A stretch of DNA of 37,949 bases from an uncultured Clostridia bacterium (GTDB lineage Bacteria; Bacillota; Clostridia; Christensenellales; UBA1242). Each line of letters starts with the position of its first letter. Positions within the stretch are counted from its first letter, which is position 1. Position numbers and translations under genes: made by a program. The notes under the pieces were generated by a model, which was given only the letters and a program-made list of their open reading frames with translations, had not been told where the DNA came from and ran no database searches. Shown in pieces: positions 7,445 through 15,060 of this stretch. The stretch spans positions 1-37,949 of the forward strand of contig CALWTH010000017.1 in the NCBI GenBank assembly GCA_944384405.1. The letters are read 5' to 3'.

Positions 7445-8142
7445 TTGTAAATTCCTAGCAATTGCAAAATAACTTGCCAAACTCTATTTGTTCCACCATA
7501 TATAATATACCTAACTTCTGCAACTATGTTTGACTCATCTTGTGCGCCATAATCGAAACAGTCCCTTGAGTTGGCTCTGTTATCACCAGCATAAAAAATC
7601 TGCCCTTCTTCTATGTGAAGATATTTGTTACCATAGCCATCGTCTAAAAACAATTTGCTATCTAAATTTGTTGTATAAAAATCATTATAAATTTTAGAAT
7701 AAGATGACTTATCAGCGACATAGTTTTCTGTAACTTCAACAAAATCGCCTTCGCCGTGATATTGAATATAAAGTGCATAATTTTGCGTGCTGTTAAGTTT
7801 TACCATAACGTTGTCACCAGCAAGTGCAATGACGCGCTTTATTACTTGCTTATAGCCCGATTCTTCTCTGTTGTCTGGATGATGAAAAATTATTACATCG
7901 CCATATGTTATGTCGGACACATCGTATGTTGCGTATACATAGTCTGTGTTTCGACCACTTGCGTTAATGAGAGGACTCATACTTGTACCACTTATTGGAT
8001 AGTAACCAAGAGCAACATTGCAATAAAACATCACAACAACAAAAAAGGCAAGCACTAAAAAGGTCAAAAATAGTACTATAGATGATATTGTTCCTATCCA
8101 ATCTCTTTGTTTTTTAGGTTTTATATATTTAGCGTATTTCAA
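7435..8142 (-). CDS. lepB: Signal peptidase I
   Basis: Membrane serine protease that removes signal peptides of secreted proteins. It has one N-terminal membrane segment (about 17-41), then GTSMSPLI with catalytic Ser54, the general base Lys102 in VIKRVIALAGD, and box E AGDNRANSRD. At 235 aa it is somewhat longer than minimal Gram-positive SipS because of an insertion between the Lys box and box E. Start: TTG at 8142 is chosen because AAGGAG sits 6 nt upstream and the TTG overlaps the queH TGA stop (TTGA). The upstream in-frame ATG at 8175 lies deep in queH and has no SD. It may process the exported proteins seen elsewhere in the window. Confidence 0.93.
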   Translation of the reverse strand: MKYAKYIKPKKQRDWIGTISSIVLFLTFLVLAFFVVVMFYCNVALGYYPISGTSMSPLINASGRNTDYVYATYDVSDITYGDVIIFHHPDNREESGYKQVIKRVIALAGDNVMVKLNSTQNYALYIQYHGEGDFVEVTENYVADKSSYSKIYNDFYTTNLDSKLFLDDGYGNKYLHIEEGQIFYAGDNRANSRDCFDYGAQDESNIVAEVRYIIYGGTNRVWQVILQLLGIYKWN

Positions 8143-8750
8143 ACATCTCTCCTTAATGAAAATCGGCAACCACAATAATTTTGTCTATATAGCCCAAGTT
8201 GTTTGGACAGTTCAATGCTACGCTTGTATCCATCATGTTTTTTAAAGTCAGAATACAAAAAAGGTATTCCTACTTCGGCGGAAATTTGCTCTCCTATTAC
8301 ATTGATTTTTTGTTCATCTTTATGCGAACTTACGGTGAGAGTTGTTCCAAAAAAATCATAGCCATTATCTTTTGCGTACTGGGCAGTTTTTTTCAGTCTT
8401 AAATAAAAGCACTTTTCACACCTTTTCCCGCCTTCTCTTTCGCTTTCTAACCCTTTGACTTCTTGCAAATACTCATCTTCACAGTAGTTTAGAGATATTA
8501 TTTTTACATTTGAAAAATATGTCGCCACTTTTTTTTGATTTTCAAGGCGAATGTTAAACTCACTTTGTGGGTAAATGTTTGGATTGTAATAAAAAACTGT
8601 CACATCAAAATTTTGTTTTAGCCTTTCAATACAAGTTGACGAGCATGGTCCACAACAACTATGAAGTAAAATTTTTGGTCGAAAATCAAGATTTTCAATT
8701 TGTTTTTGCATCAAAATGTCATAATTATGCTTCAATATTCTTGATTTCAT
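8139..8750 (-). CDS. queH: Epoxyqueuosine reductase QueH
   Basis: It reduces epoxyqueuosine to queuosine in tRNA, the last step of the pathway, and is the non-orthologous alternative to QueG. At 203 aa it shows the family's cysteine pattern: HSCCGPCS (C32, C33, C36), RCEKCF (C111, C114) and YCGC (C193, C195), expected to bind an iron-sulfur cluster and a second metal site. The N-terminal NYDILMQKQ matches the family's pre-domain helix, which supports ATG 8750 even though this overlaps the upstream gene by 26 nt. No other queuosine genes are visible. Confidence 0.93.
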   Translation of the reverse strand: MKSRILKHNYDILMQKQIENLDFRPKILLHSCCGPCSSTCIERLKQNFDVTVFYYNPNIYPQSEFNIRLENQKKVATYFSNVKIISLNYCEDEYLQEVKGLESEREGGKRCEKCFYLRLKKTAQYAKDNGYDFFGTTLTVSSHKDEQKINVIGEQISAEVGIPFLYSDFKKHDGYKRSIELSKQLGLYRQNYCGCRFSLRRDV

Positions 8751-9207
8751 TTAATAAATACCCTATGTCTGCGTTATTTTTCGCAACGGCTTTCAAACTT
8801 AAATCTTTGATATCTTTATCAATATATGTGTGTGCACAATAAGTTTTACCATCATAATCAAAAAATATGTCTACCATGCGTAAACTTGGCGACTTTACAA
8901 GTCTTAACACACTATAAAATACACCATCTCCCTTTTCCCAATGTTCAGGAAAAGCACCATACTCCTCTTGCTTAGCAAAATCTAATTGAAGTTCTTTGTA
9001 TTCTTCGTCAAGGTCGGCATAAAGTGAAGTTTGTTTACCATAGTCAAATATGGTCAATGTCTTTTCAGGCTGCATTGTTTTATCAAGGTCAAACGCAACG
9101 ACAACTTTTGCCTGTGGATTTTTGTCTAGACCATATGTTTTGTACATTTGCTCATCAATTTTATGCCAAGTACTTTTTGGACTTATAACCTGCAAAATTT
9201 TTTCCAT
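8725..9207 (-). CDS. Unrecognised 160-aa soluble protein
   Basis: I do not recognise the family. It is an acidic cytosolic alpha/beta protein without signal peptide or membrane segment. The C-terminal half (FYSVLRLVKSPSLRMVDIFFDYDGKTYCA, broken by charged strands) looks like alternating beta strands. It is the first gene of the unknown-queH-lepB-recF operon. It has a strong SD (GGAGG, 6 nt before ATG) and its 3' end overlaps queH by 26 nt. A link to the queuosine enzyme is only positional. Confidence 0.75.
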   Translation of the reverse strand: MEKILQVISPKSTWHKIDEQMYKTYGLDKNPQAKVVVAFDLDKTMQPEKTLTIFDYGKQTSLYADLDEEYKELQLDFAKQEEYGAFPEHWEKGDGVFYSVLRLVKSPSLRMVDIFFDYDGKTYCAHTYIDKDIKDLSLKAVAKNNADIGYLLNEIKNIEA

Positions 9208-9228
9208 TTTGTTCCTCCATTTTGTTTT

Positions 9229-9257
9229 ATTATATTACAATAACAATATTATTTCAA
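9229..9257 (-). promoter_or_regulatory. Promoter of the queH-lepB-recF operon
   Basis: Minus strand TTGAAA (9257-9252), 17-nt spacer, TATAAT (9234-9229), 21 nt upstream of the ATG at 9207. It is divergent from the cysK promoter. Confidence 0.65.
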
Positions 9258-9271
9258 GCAATTGCAAATAT

Positions 9272-9301
9272 TTGACAAAATTTTGAAAAAGTGCATAACA
9301 T
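9272..9301 (+). promoter_or_regulatory. Promoter of cysK (leaderless configuration)
   Basis: TTGACA (9272-9277), 18-nt spacer, TAACAT (9296-9301). Only 8 nt separate the -10 box from the ATG at 9310, and there is no SD. Confidence 0.6.
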
Positions 9302-9309
9302 AATTTGAA

Positions 9310-10236
9310 ATGGATAAGTTTGAATCAATTAGTAAGTTTATCGGCAACACCCCACTATTAAAACTAGATGTCACATACAATGAAAATATTGTTCATGTTT
9401 ATGCAAAGTGTGAGTGGTATAATCTATCGGGTTCGGTTAAAGATCGAGCCGCTTTGTCAATGATAAAAAATATCAACGCCAAATGTGGCGATGAGATTGT
9501 AGAAGTCACAAGCGGTAACATGGGCATAAGCCTTGCAAGCATTGGTGCACTATTAAAAATTAAAGTAACAATATTCATGCCAAATACAATGAGCGAAGAA
9601 AGAAAAAAACTAATTAAACTATATGGTGCAAACCTTATTTTGTGTGATGACTTTGACAGTTGCTTTGAAAGTGCAAAGAAATACGCCGAAAAAAATGGGG
9701 CTAAATATTGTAGACAGTTTGAAAATGACTACAATCGACTAGCACAAGAAAATATAGGCAAAGAAATTTTAGAGAAAACAACTCCAGATGCTTTTGTTAG
9801 CGGTGTTGGGACAGGTGGAACACTCTCAGGCGCTGGTGGATATTTGAAAAAACATGGCGTGCATATAATTGCCATTGATCCTGCGTCATCTTCAATACTG
9901 ACGCTTGGTTACAGTAAAGGCGAACATAAAATTCAAGGCCTTTCTGACGGACTAATACCGGCACTTTACAACAAAGACATTGTTGAAAAAATAATACCAA
10001 TTACAGATGATGATGCCTTAGCAATGGCTCAAAAACTAAACAAAATGGGAATACCTTGCGGAATTTCAGGCGGAGCAAACTTTTTGGGCTCTGTCCTCTC
10101 TGGATACAACAATGTTGCAACGGTATTTGCTGATGACAACAAAAAATATCTTTCAACAGACTTATGCGTGCCAGTGACAACACCTCTTGTTGAAAAAATT
10201 TCTATCTCTTTGCCAAATCAAAACTTTCATCAATAA
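9310..10236 (+). CDS. cysK: Cysteine synthase family PLP enzyme
   Basis: O-acetylserine sulfhydrylase family, which makes cysteine from O-acetylserine and sulfide with PLP. At 308 aa it is normal length. The PLP lysine is K44 in LSGSVKDRA. The phosphate-binding loop is GVGTGGTLSGAGGYLK, QFEND retains the family glutamine, and the C-terminal GISGGAN and KKYLSTDL blocks are present. The substrate-binding loop reads TSGNMG with Met71 where CysK/CysM normally have Thr, which may alter substrate preference. There is no SD, and the start is 8 nt from the -10 box. The last 35 bp overlap the convergent YjbR-like gene. Confidence 0.88.
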   Translation: MDKFESISKFIGNTPLLKLDVTYNENIVHVYAKCEWYNLSGSVKDRAALSMIKNINAKCGDEIVEVTSGNMGISLASIGALLKIKVTIFMPNTMSEERKKLIKLYGANLILCDDFDSCFESAKKYAEKNGAKYCRQFENDYNRLAQENIGKEILEKTTPDAFVSGVGTGGTLSGAGGYLKKHGVHIIAIDPASSSILTLGYSKGEHKIQGLSDGLIPALYNKDIVEKIIPITDDDALAMAQKLNKMGIPCGISGGANFLGSVLSGYNNVATVFADDNKKYLSTDLCVPVTTPLVEKISISLPNQNFHQ

Positions 10237-10876
10237 GTTTAAATACATCATCTAAATTTAAACTTTTGTCAAGGAGAACACTAACCCAATTATTTTTGTT
10301 CATATGATATGCTTCAAAATATGTCTTTTTATCAATAAGTTGTTTTACATGACTTGAACGCAAAACAAGAACATCAACTTTTTTGTCATTGTTTTTAAAA
10401 ATGGTTGAAAGTTTATTCAACTCAATATTGACCATAAGCACATACCATTTTTTATTGTCGCTTCGTCTGACTATGGCGTTGTTAGAAAACTTTGGCCACA
10501 AAAATTCAAGGTTGTCGCTATAATGGTTGAATATGTAATCAATTATTTTCTGTGCATAGTTACTTTTAAACACGCAAACATCAAAACAACTACTCGCAAT
10601 TTGTGTCAACACTTGGCAATATTGTTTTCTCACATCACCGACATAACTTCCGCAAAAATCTTCATTTGTGTGTTGTGTGTATAGCTCACCTGTTTCAACA
10701 TCTATTAATTTTGTTGACACGTCGTCACCATCAATGAACACAGTTAATTGAAATGCGTTTGACAATATTTTTGTTGAATATACATATTTGCCATCACAAA
10801 AAACAAAACCAAACGCCAAAAGTTTTGTTTTGTTCATCTTTTTATTTTTAAAAATGTCTTTTATATATTTATCCAT
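10202..10876 (-). CDS. MmcQ/YjbR family protein with N-terminal extension
   Basis: The C-terminal ~100 residues (from about SDNKKWYVLMVNIEL through VDVLVLRSS, the NNWVSVLLD strand and the final amphipathic helix) match the MmcQ/YjbR fold, which resembles the CyaY/DNA-binding double-wing. The N-terminal ~115 residues form a second alpha/beta domain that I do not recognise. The start at 10876 (224 aa) is preferred. It lies 6 nt from a -10-like box and MDKYIKDIFKNKK resembles the family N-terminus. The upstream ATG at 10921 would place the promoter inside the gene. The function of the family is unclear. It overlaps cysK tail to tail. Confidence 0.75.
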   Translation of the reverse strand: MDKYIKDIFKNKKMNKTKLLAFGFVFCDGKYVYSTKILSNAFQLTVFIDGDDVSTKLIDVETGELYTQHTNEDFCGSYVGDVRKQYCQVLTQIASSCFDVCVFKSNYAQKIIDYIFNHYSDNLEFLWPKFSNNAIVRRSDNKKWYVLMVNIELNKLSTIFKNNDKKVDVLVLRSSHVKQLIDKKTYFEAYHMNKNNWVSVLLDKSLNLDDVFKLIDESFDLAKR

Positions 10877-10882
10877 ATTGCT

Positions 10883-10912
10883 ATGGTAGTTTATATATTT
10901 CATTATTGTCAA
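10883..10912 (-). promoter_or_regulatory. Possible promoter of the YjbR-like gene (leaderless configuration)
   Basis: Minus strand TTGACA (10912-10907), 18-nt spacer, TACCAT (10888-10883), then 6 nt to ATG 10876. The -10 is weak (4 of 6), so this is the least certain of the leaderless set. Confidence 0.4.
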
Positions 10913-10930
10913 ACAAAACATTTAAAGTGT

Positions 10931-10959
10931 TTTACAAAAATCAAAAATAATGGTATTGT
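10931..10959 (+). promoter_or_regulatory. Promoter of the DUF362 gene
   Basis: TTTACA (10931-10936), 17-nt spacer, TATTGT (10954-10959), followed by a normal short leader with AAGGAGAT before ATG 10981. Confidence 0.55.
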
Positions 10960-10980
10960 TTTTGTGTAAAAGGAGATAAA

Positions 10981-11868
10981 ATGCAAAAATCCAAGGTATA
11001 TTTCACAAAAGATATTACAGGTGAAGGCTTAATCAAAATTTATGAAGCACTTGGAGCCAACTTAAAAGGCAAAGTGGCTGTCAAAATTTCGACTGGCGAA
11101 CCTGGTGGACACAACTTTTTAAATCCAAATTTAATAAAGCCACTAATTGACAAACTCAGAGGCACAATTGTTGAGTGCAGAACTGCATATCGTGGCAAGC
11201 GCTTTGAAACTAATGAACACCGGCAAGCAATCAAAGACCACGGCTTTTATGACATAGCACCTTGTGACCTTATGGACGAAGATGGCGAAATAGCACTACA
11301 AGTCAAAAATGGCACTCACCTAAAAGGCAAAAATTATGTAGGAAGTCACATAACAAGATATGACAGTATGCTTATGCTATCGCACTTCAAAGGTCATGCA
11401 ATGGCAGGCTTTGGTGGTGCCATGAAAAATATGAGCATAGGCGTTGCATCAAGAAACGGCAAAGCATGGATACACTCATGGGGAAACACCACAGAGCCAG
11501 ACAAACTTTGGGACTATGTACAAAATCAAGATGCCTTTTTGGAAAGCATGGCAGAGGCATGTGAAAGTGTTATTGACCACTTTAAACCACAAAATCTGGC
11601 ATACATCAATGTTGCAAACAGACTTTCAATAGACTGTGACTGTGACAGTAACCCCCACGAGCCAGAGATGAAAGATATTGGAATTTTTGCTTCGCTTGAC
11701 CCTGTCGCACTTGACCAGTGTTGCTATGACCAAATAATAAACTCAACTGACAGCGGAAAAACATCACTCGTAAACCGTATGCACGAAAAACATGCAATAA
11801 GAATTGTTGAGAGAGCAAGCGAACTTGGACTTGGAAGTCGAGAGTACGAAATTATTAATATAGACTAA
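10981..11868 (+). CDS. DUF362 domain protein without ferredoxin domain
   Basis: The 295-aa sequence matches DUF362. It has the N-terminal KVAVKISTGEPGG strand, the central LMLSHFKGHAMAGFGGAMKN block with conserved His and Gly, and a C-terminal block around SLDPVALDQCCYD. Many family members carry a 4Fe-4S ferredoxin module, but no CxxCxxC motif is present, although the cysteines of DCDCD could bind a metal. The function is not established. A strong SD (AAGGAG) and its own promoter and terminator make it a single-gene unit. Confidence 0.85.
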   Translation: MQKSKVYFTKDITGEGLIKIYEALGANLKGKVAVKISTGEPGGHNFLNPNLIKPLIDKLRGTIVECRTAYRGKRFETNEHRQAIKDHGFYDIAPCDLMDEDGEIALQVKNGTHLKGKNYVGSHITRYDSMLMLSHFKGHAMAGFGGAMKNMSIGVASRNGKAWIHSWGNTTEPDKLWDYVQNQDAFLESMAEACESVIDHFKPQNLAYINVANRLSIDCDCDSNPHEPEMKDIGIFASLDPVALDQCCYDQIINSTDSGKTSLVNRMHEKHAIRIVERASELGLGSREYEIINID

Positions 11869-11903
11869 AAAAGCAAGGCTAAAAATCAGCCCTTGCTTTT
11901 TTC
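11867..11903. terminator. Bidirectional terminator after the DUF362 gene
   Basis: The stem AAAAAGCAAGG-CT with AG-CCCTTGCTTTTTT has a 7-nt loop and a T-run in both directions. It ends the DUF362 gene and can also end the prfB operon coming from the right. Confidence 0.8.
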
Positions 11904-11937
11904 TAATTTTAAATTTTTTTTTAATTTTTAATTGCTT

Positions 11938-12051
11938 TTAAACTATGCGAAACACTGTTTTTTCTTCAACAGATGCTTCGCCAAATTTTATTTGATAATT
12001 AGAGAAAAAATACAATAGTAACAAAAATCTATTGATCAAAACTATTTTCAT
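11938..12051 (-). CDS. Possible small membrane/exported peptide of 37 aa
   Basis: The ORF begins with an ATG overlapping the YhhN stop (ATGA), a typical coupling arrangement, and ends 35 bp before the bidirectional terminator. The peptide starts MKIVLINRFLLLLYFFS, a basic-hydrophobic leader of the signal-anchor kind, and ends with a short charged tail. No homology is recognised. It may be a real small protein or a chance ORF. Confidence 0.35.
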   Translation of the reverse strand: MKIVLINRFLLLLYFFSNYQIKFGEASVEEKTVFRIV

Positions 12052-12758
12052 TGCTCACCTACTTTTTCACCATCTTTTACATCGACATCACTCGCACTTT
12101 TTAATGAGTGGACAAATATTGAAAATGCAAGCAAAAATTCTGCTGGATAATAAAGTACCAAGCACAATATGTCAGCAATAGCAATATCACCAAATCTAAC
12201 CAAAAGTAGCATAAAATCACTTAAAAAGAACATTACGCTTCCAATCAGAATCAAAAGAGAAAGCATATTTTTTCGTGAAACCAAAAGTGAAATTGACTTG
12301 CCCACCATAAAAGAGATTATTACTGCATACACGACACACACAACTTCCATTAAAATTCCGCCATAATTAAACATAGGCGCAAAAATCATAAATAGTACCG
12401 ATGGTACAAATATTATTACTCCATAGATGATGTCTATGAATGTAAATTTTGACAACGCACAATATGAAATAAAGAAAAATACATGACCAGCCGCAAACAG
12501 TGCAGCACCGACAATAAAGTCAACACCAAGCAAAATATCTCCGAGCATGGCAAGAACAAGTCCAACAAGCATAATAATAGGGAATTTGAGATTTGCTTTG
12601 CTCTTTATAGCAAAAATTGTATTTATTATTCCAATAATGACAAAAATTGAACTTGTTAAAGCCTTTATTAGTAATGTCTTTTCAACAATATACACAACAT
12701 CTAAAGCAATTAGCGCCATTAAAAGCAACATATTGACAACAAAAATAATTTTTTTCAT
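12048..12758 (-). CDS. YhhN/TMEM86 family membrane protein (lysoplasmalogenase-like)
   Basis: This 236-aa protein has about eight hydrophobic helices. The family's motifs are present: MLGDILL (about 71-77), GHVFFFISY (about 91-99) and SDFMLLL (about 181-187), with the conserved Asp and His inside helices. Characterised members hydrolyse the vinyl-ether bond of lysoplasmalogens. Whether this organism makes plasmalogens is not shown here. The SD GAGGAG lies 5 nt before ATG. It is the fourth gene of the prfB operon, 31 nt after Fe-ADH. Confidence 0.82.
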   Translation of the reverse strand: MKKIIFVVNMLLLMALIALDVVYIVEKTLLIKALTSSIFVIIGIINTIFAIKSKANLKFPIIMLVGLVLAMLGDILLGVDFIVGAALFAAGHVFFFISYCALSKFTFIDIIYGVIIFVPSVLFMIFAPMFNYGGILMEVVCVVYAVIISFMVGKSISLLVSRKNMLSLLILIGSVMFFLSDFMLLLVRFGDIAIADILCLVLYYPAEFLLAFSIFVHSLKSASDVDVKDGEKVGEQ

Positions 12759-12789
12759 AATATCTCCTCATTTGCAAATTAAATTTTAT

Positions 12790-13989
12790 TTATTTCATCA
12801 CCTGATAATAGATTATTTGAAGTTGTTTTGCACTATAAAGCACAGGAACAGGATAAAGTGGATTTGCTTCTTTGTCGGCAGTTTTGGCAAGAGAAGGAAC
12901 ATCTTCAAGCACAATTTCTGGAATAACAGTTGCTATGTTCATACTTTTATTCAAATCTTCAATTTTTTTAATGAAAAGTTCTGCACACTCTTGTCTTGAT
13001 AGTGTTGTGTCGCAAAAATTGAGATTTAAACATATTTTTTGAAGTTTTTTATATATTTTATTACCATATCTTTTCAAAACAACGGGGAGCAAAATGGCAT
13101 TTGCTTCGCCATGTGCAACATTATATTTTCCACCAAGCGAATGTGCAACTGCATGAACATATCCAACATATGACTGAGTGAAAGCAAGTCCAGCAAGATA
13201 AGATGCTTTAAGCATATTTTTTCTTGCTTCAAGATTTTTTCCATCACTATAAACAACTGGCAAATTGTCGAATATGAGTTTCATAGCACTAAGCGCATAG
13301 CCGCGCGTCTTTTTTGTCGTACTTCTTCCAATATATGCTTCAACCGCATGAGTGAGTGCGTCCATACCTGTGGTTGCGGTGACTTTTGGTGGAAGTCCCA
13401 AAGTTAAGTTTGCGTCCAAAATAGCATACGAAGGAATTAAAACAAAATCGTTTATTGCATACTTGTGTCTTGTCTGACTATCTGTGATTACGCTTGCAAT
13501 AGTTGTTTCACTTCCTGTGCCTGCGGTGGTTGGAATTGCAAAAATTGGTGGTGTCTTTTTCCTGACCTTCAAAACACCCTCCATTTTTCCAAGTTGTTTA
13601 TTTGGTCTTGCAACCTTTGCCCCTACTGCCTTTGCACAGTCCATAACCGAACCTCCGCCAATAGCAACAATGGCTTTGCACGAGTTTTTGTTATAAACTT
13701 CAAGTGCCTTTATTACATTGTCCGTTGTTGGATTTGGAACAGTTTCGTCATAGATTGTGTACTTTATTTTTTCTTTTTTTAATTCATCTTCAAGTTCTGC
13801 CGTAAGTCCAAGCGAAACTATTGTCTTATCTGCAACGCACAAAACACTATCTGCGTTTAAGTTTTTCAAAGTTTGAGCAAGAACGGCATAATTCGTCAAA
13901 ATTTTTGGCTGACGATATGGCAAAAATGGCATCGCCACTCTCATAACAAACTGATATGTCCTGCAATATATTTTTTTAAATATGTTCAT
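12790..13989 (-). CDS. Iron-containing alcohol dehydrogenase
   Basis: Group III metal-dependent alcohol dehydrogenase of 399 aa. The Rossmann part shows the NAD-binding GGGSVMDCAKAVG and the IPTTAGTGSE block. The metal ligands are visible as Asp in SYAILDANLT, His in GMDALTHAVEAY, and two His in the VHAVAHSLGGKYNVAHGEAN block. The substrate (butanol/propanediol/lactaldehyde type) cannot be told. The N-terminal ~25 residues are an extension compared with many homologues. The SD GGAGGG overlaps the tsaD stop, so it is co-translated with tsaD. Confidence 0.92.
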   Translation of the reverse strand: MNIFKKIYCRTYQFVMRVAMPFLPYRQPKILTNYAVLAQTLKNLNADSVLCVADKTIVSLGLTAELEDELKKEKIKYTIYDETVPNPTTDNVIKALEVYNKNSCKAIVAIGGGSVMDCAKAVGAKVARPNKQLGKMEGVLKVRKKTPPIFAIPTTAGTGSETTIASVITDSQTRHKYAINDFVLIPSYAILDANLTLGLPPKVTATTGMDALTHAVEAYIGRSTTKKTRGYALSAMKLIFDNLPVVYSDGKNLEARKNMLKASYLAGLAFTQSYVGYVHAVAHSLGGKYNVAHGEANAILLPVVLKRYGNKIYKKLQKICLNLNFCDTTLSRQECAELFIKKIEDLNKSMNIATVIPEIVLEDVPSLAKTADKEANPLYPVPVLYSAKQLQIIYYQVMK

Positions 13990-13998
13990 AACACCCTC

Positions 13999-15051
13999 CT
14001 AATTTAGTGGAACAACTGATTTCGCGGTTAGGTCAAGCCCTGCAATTTGTTTGTCATCAAAAAGTTGATAGTAAGCATATGAGCCAATCATCGCTCCATT
14101 GTCAGTGCAAAGTTTCAAACTTGGAAAATACAATTTAATACCCTCACTTTCGCACATCTTGCTAAGTTTTTCTTGAAGTCTTGAATTCGCTCCAACCCCT
14201 CCGGCAATTACAAGCGTATTTCTTTTTAAACTCTTTGCTGCCTTAATTGCTTTGCTGGCAAGTTCGTCTGTGACCACTTCTTGAAAACTTGCTGCAATAT
14301 CTTCAACTGGCAACTTTTCGCCTTTTTGTTCAAGTTTGTGCACATAGTTAATAACTGCAGTTTTTATTCCACTAAAACTGAAATTAAATGAATTTTCAAG
14401 CGTGTATTTGTGCCTAAATTCAATATTATTTTTACCGAGTTTTGCCATTTTATCTATTTTTGGCCCACCTGGATAACCAAGTCCAACCACTCTTGCAACC
14501 TTATCGAAAGCCTCGCCAACTGCATCATCTATTGTCGTTCCTATGAGTTTTGTGTGAGTGTAATCAGTTACGTCCAAAATTGCAGTATGTCCACCACTGA
14601 CAAGCAAGCACACAAAAGGTGGCACAAGGTCGGTATGCGAAACATAGTTTGCTGCTATGTGCCCTTTGATATGGCTGACTGCTATTAACGGTTTATGCGA
14701 CATATACGCAAGGCCTTTTGCAAAACTTATTCCAACCAAGAGTGCGCCAAGTAATCCTGCTCCATATGTCACCGCTATAGCGTCAATGTCATCAAGTGTG
14801 CAGTTTGCATCTTTTAGTGCCTGCCTAGTCACATTTGAAATTGCAGTTATGTGATTTCGTGACGCAATTTCTGGCACGACTCCACCAAAACGCGTATGAA
14901 TGTCTATTTGCGAAGCAATAACATTTGAAAGTACATTTCTTCCATTTTCAACAACTGCGACACTTGTTTCGTCACAACTTGATTCTATTGCGAGTATTTT
15001 TACACTTTGTTTTTGTTTTAACTTATTAAATATATCTTCTGAAATTTGCAT
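13999..15051 (-). CDS. tsaD: tRNA threonylcarbamoyladenosine transferase TsaD
   Basis: It transfers the threonylcarbamoyl group to A37 of ANN-decoding tRNAs, working with TsaB and TsaE. Of 350 aa, the ASKHA-fold N-terminus reads ILAIESSCDETSVAV. The iron-binding HxxxH is HIKGH (H127, H131) and GVGANSRL is the nucleotide site. Neither TsaB, TsaE nor TsaC is encoded next to it. It begins 9 nt after the prfB stop with AAGGT as SD. Confidence 0.95.
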   Translation of the reverse strand: MQISEDIFNKLKQKQSVKILAIESSCDETSVAVVENGRNVLSNVIASQIDIHTRFGGVVPEIASRNHITAISNVTRQALKDANCTLDDIDAIAVTYGAGLLGALLVGISFAKGLAYMSHKPLIAVSHIKGHIAANYVSHTDLVPPFVCLLVSGGHTAILDVTDYTHTKLIGTTIDDAVGEAFDKVARVVGLGYPGGPKIDKMAKLGKNNIEFRHKYTLENSFNFSFSGIKTAVINYVHKLEQKGEKLPVEDIAASFQEVVTDELASKAIKAAKSLKRNTLVIAGGVGANSRLQEKLSKMCESEGIKLYFPSLKLCTDNGAMIGSYAYYQLFDDKQIAGLDLTAKSVVPLN

Positions 15052-15060
15052 ATTAATACC

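Noticed and set aside
8143..8175. Longer lepB start (ATG 8175)
   Set aside because: It lies within queH without an SD. The TTG at 8142 has AAGGAG at correct distance and the classic stop-start overlap.
10877..10921. Longer start of the YjbR-like gene
   Set aside because: It would include the TTGACA promoter box, and the extra residues do not fit the family start.
11905..11937. Antisense or riboregulator in the AT-rich gap
   Set aside because: Only homopolymeric A/T tracts are visible after the terminator, with no promoter or further stem.
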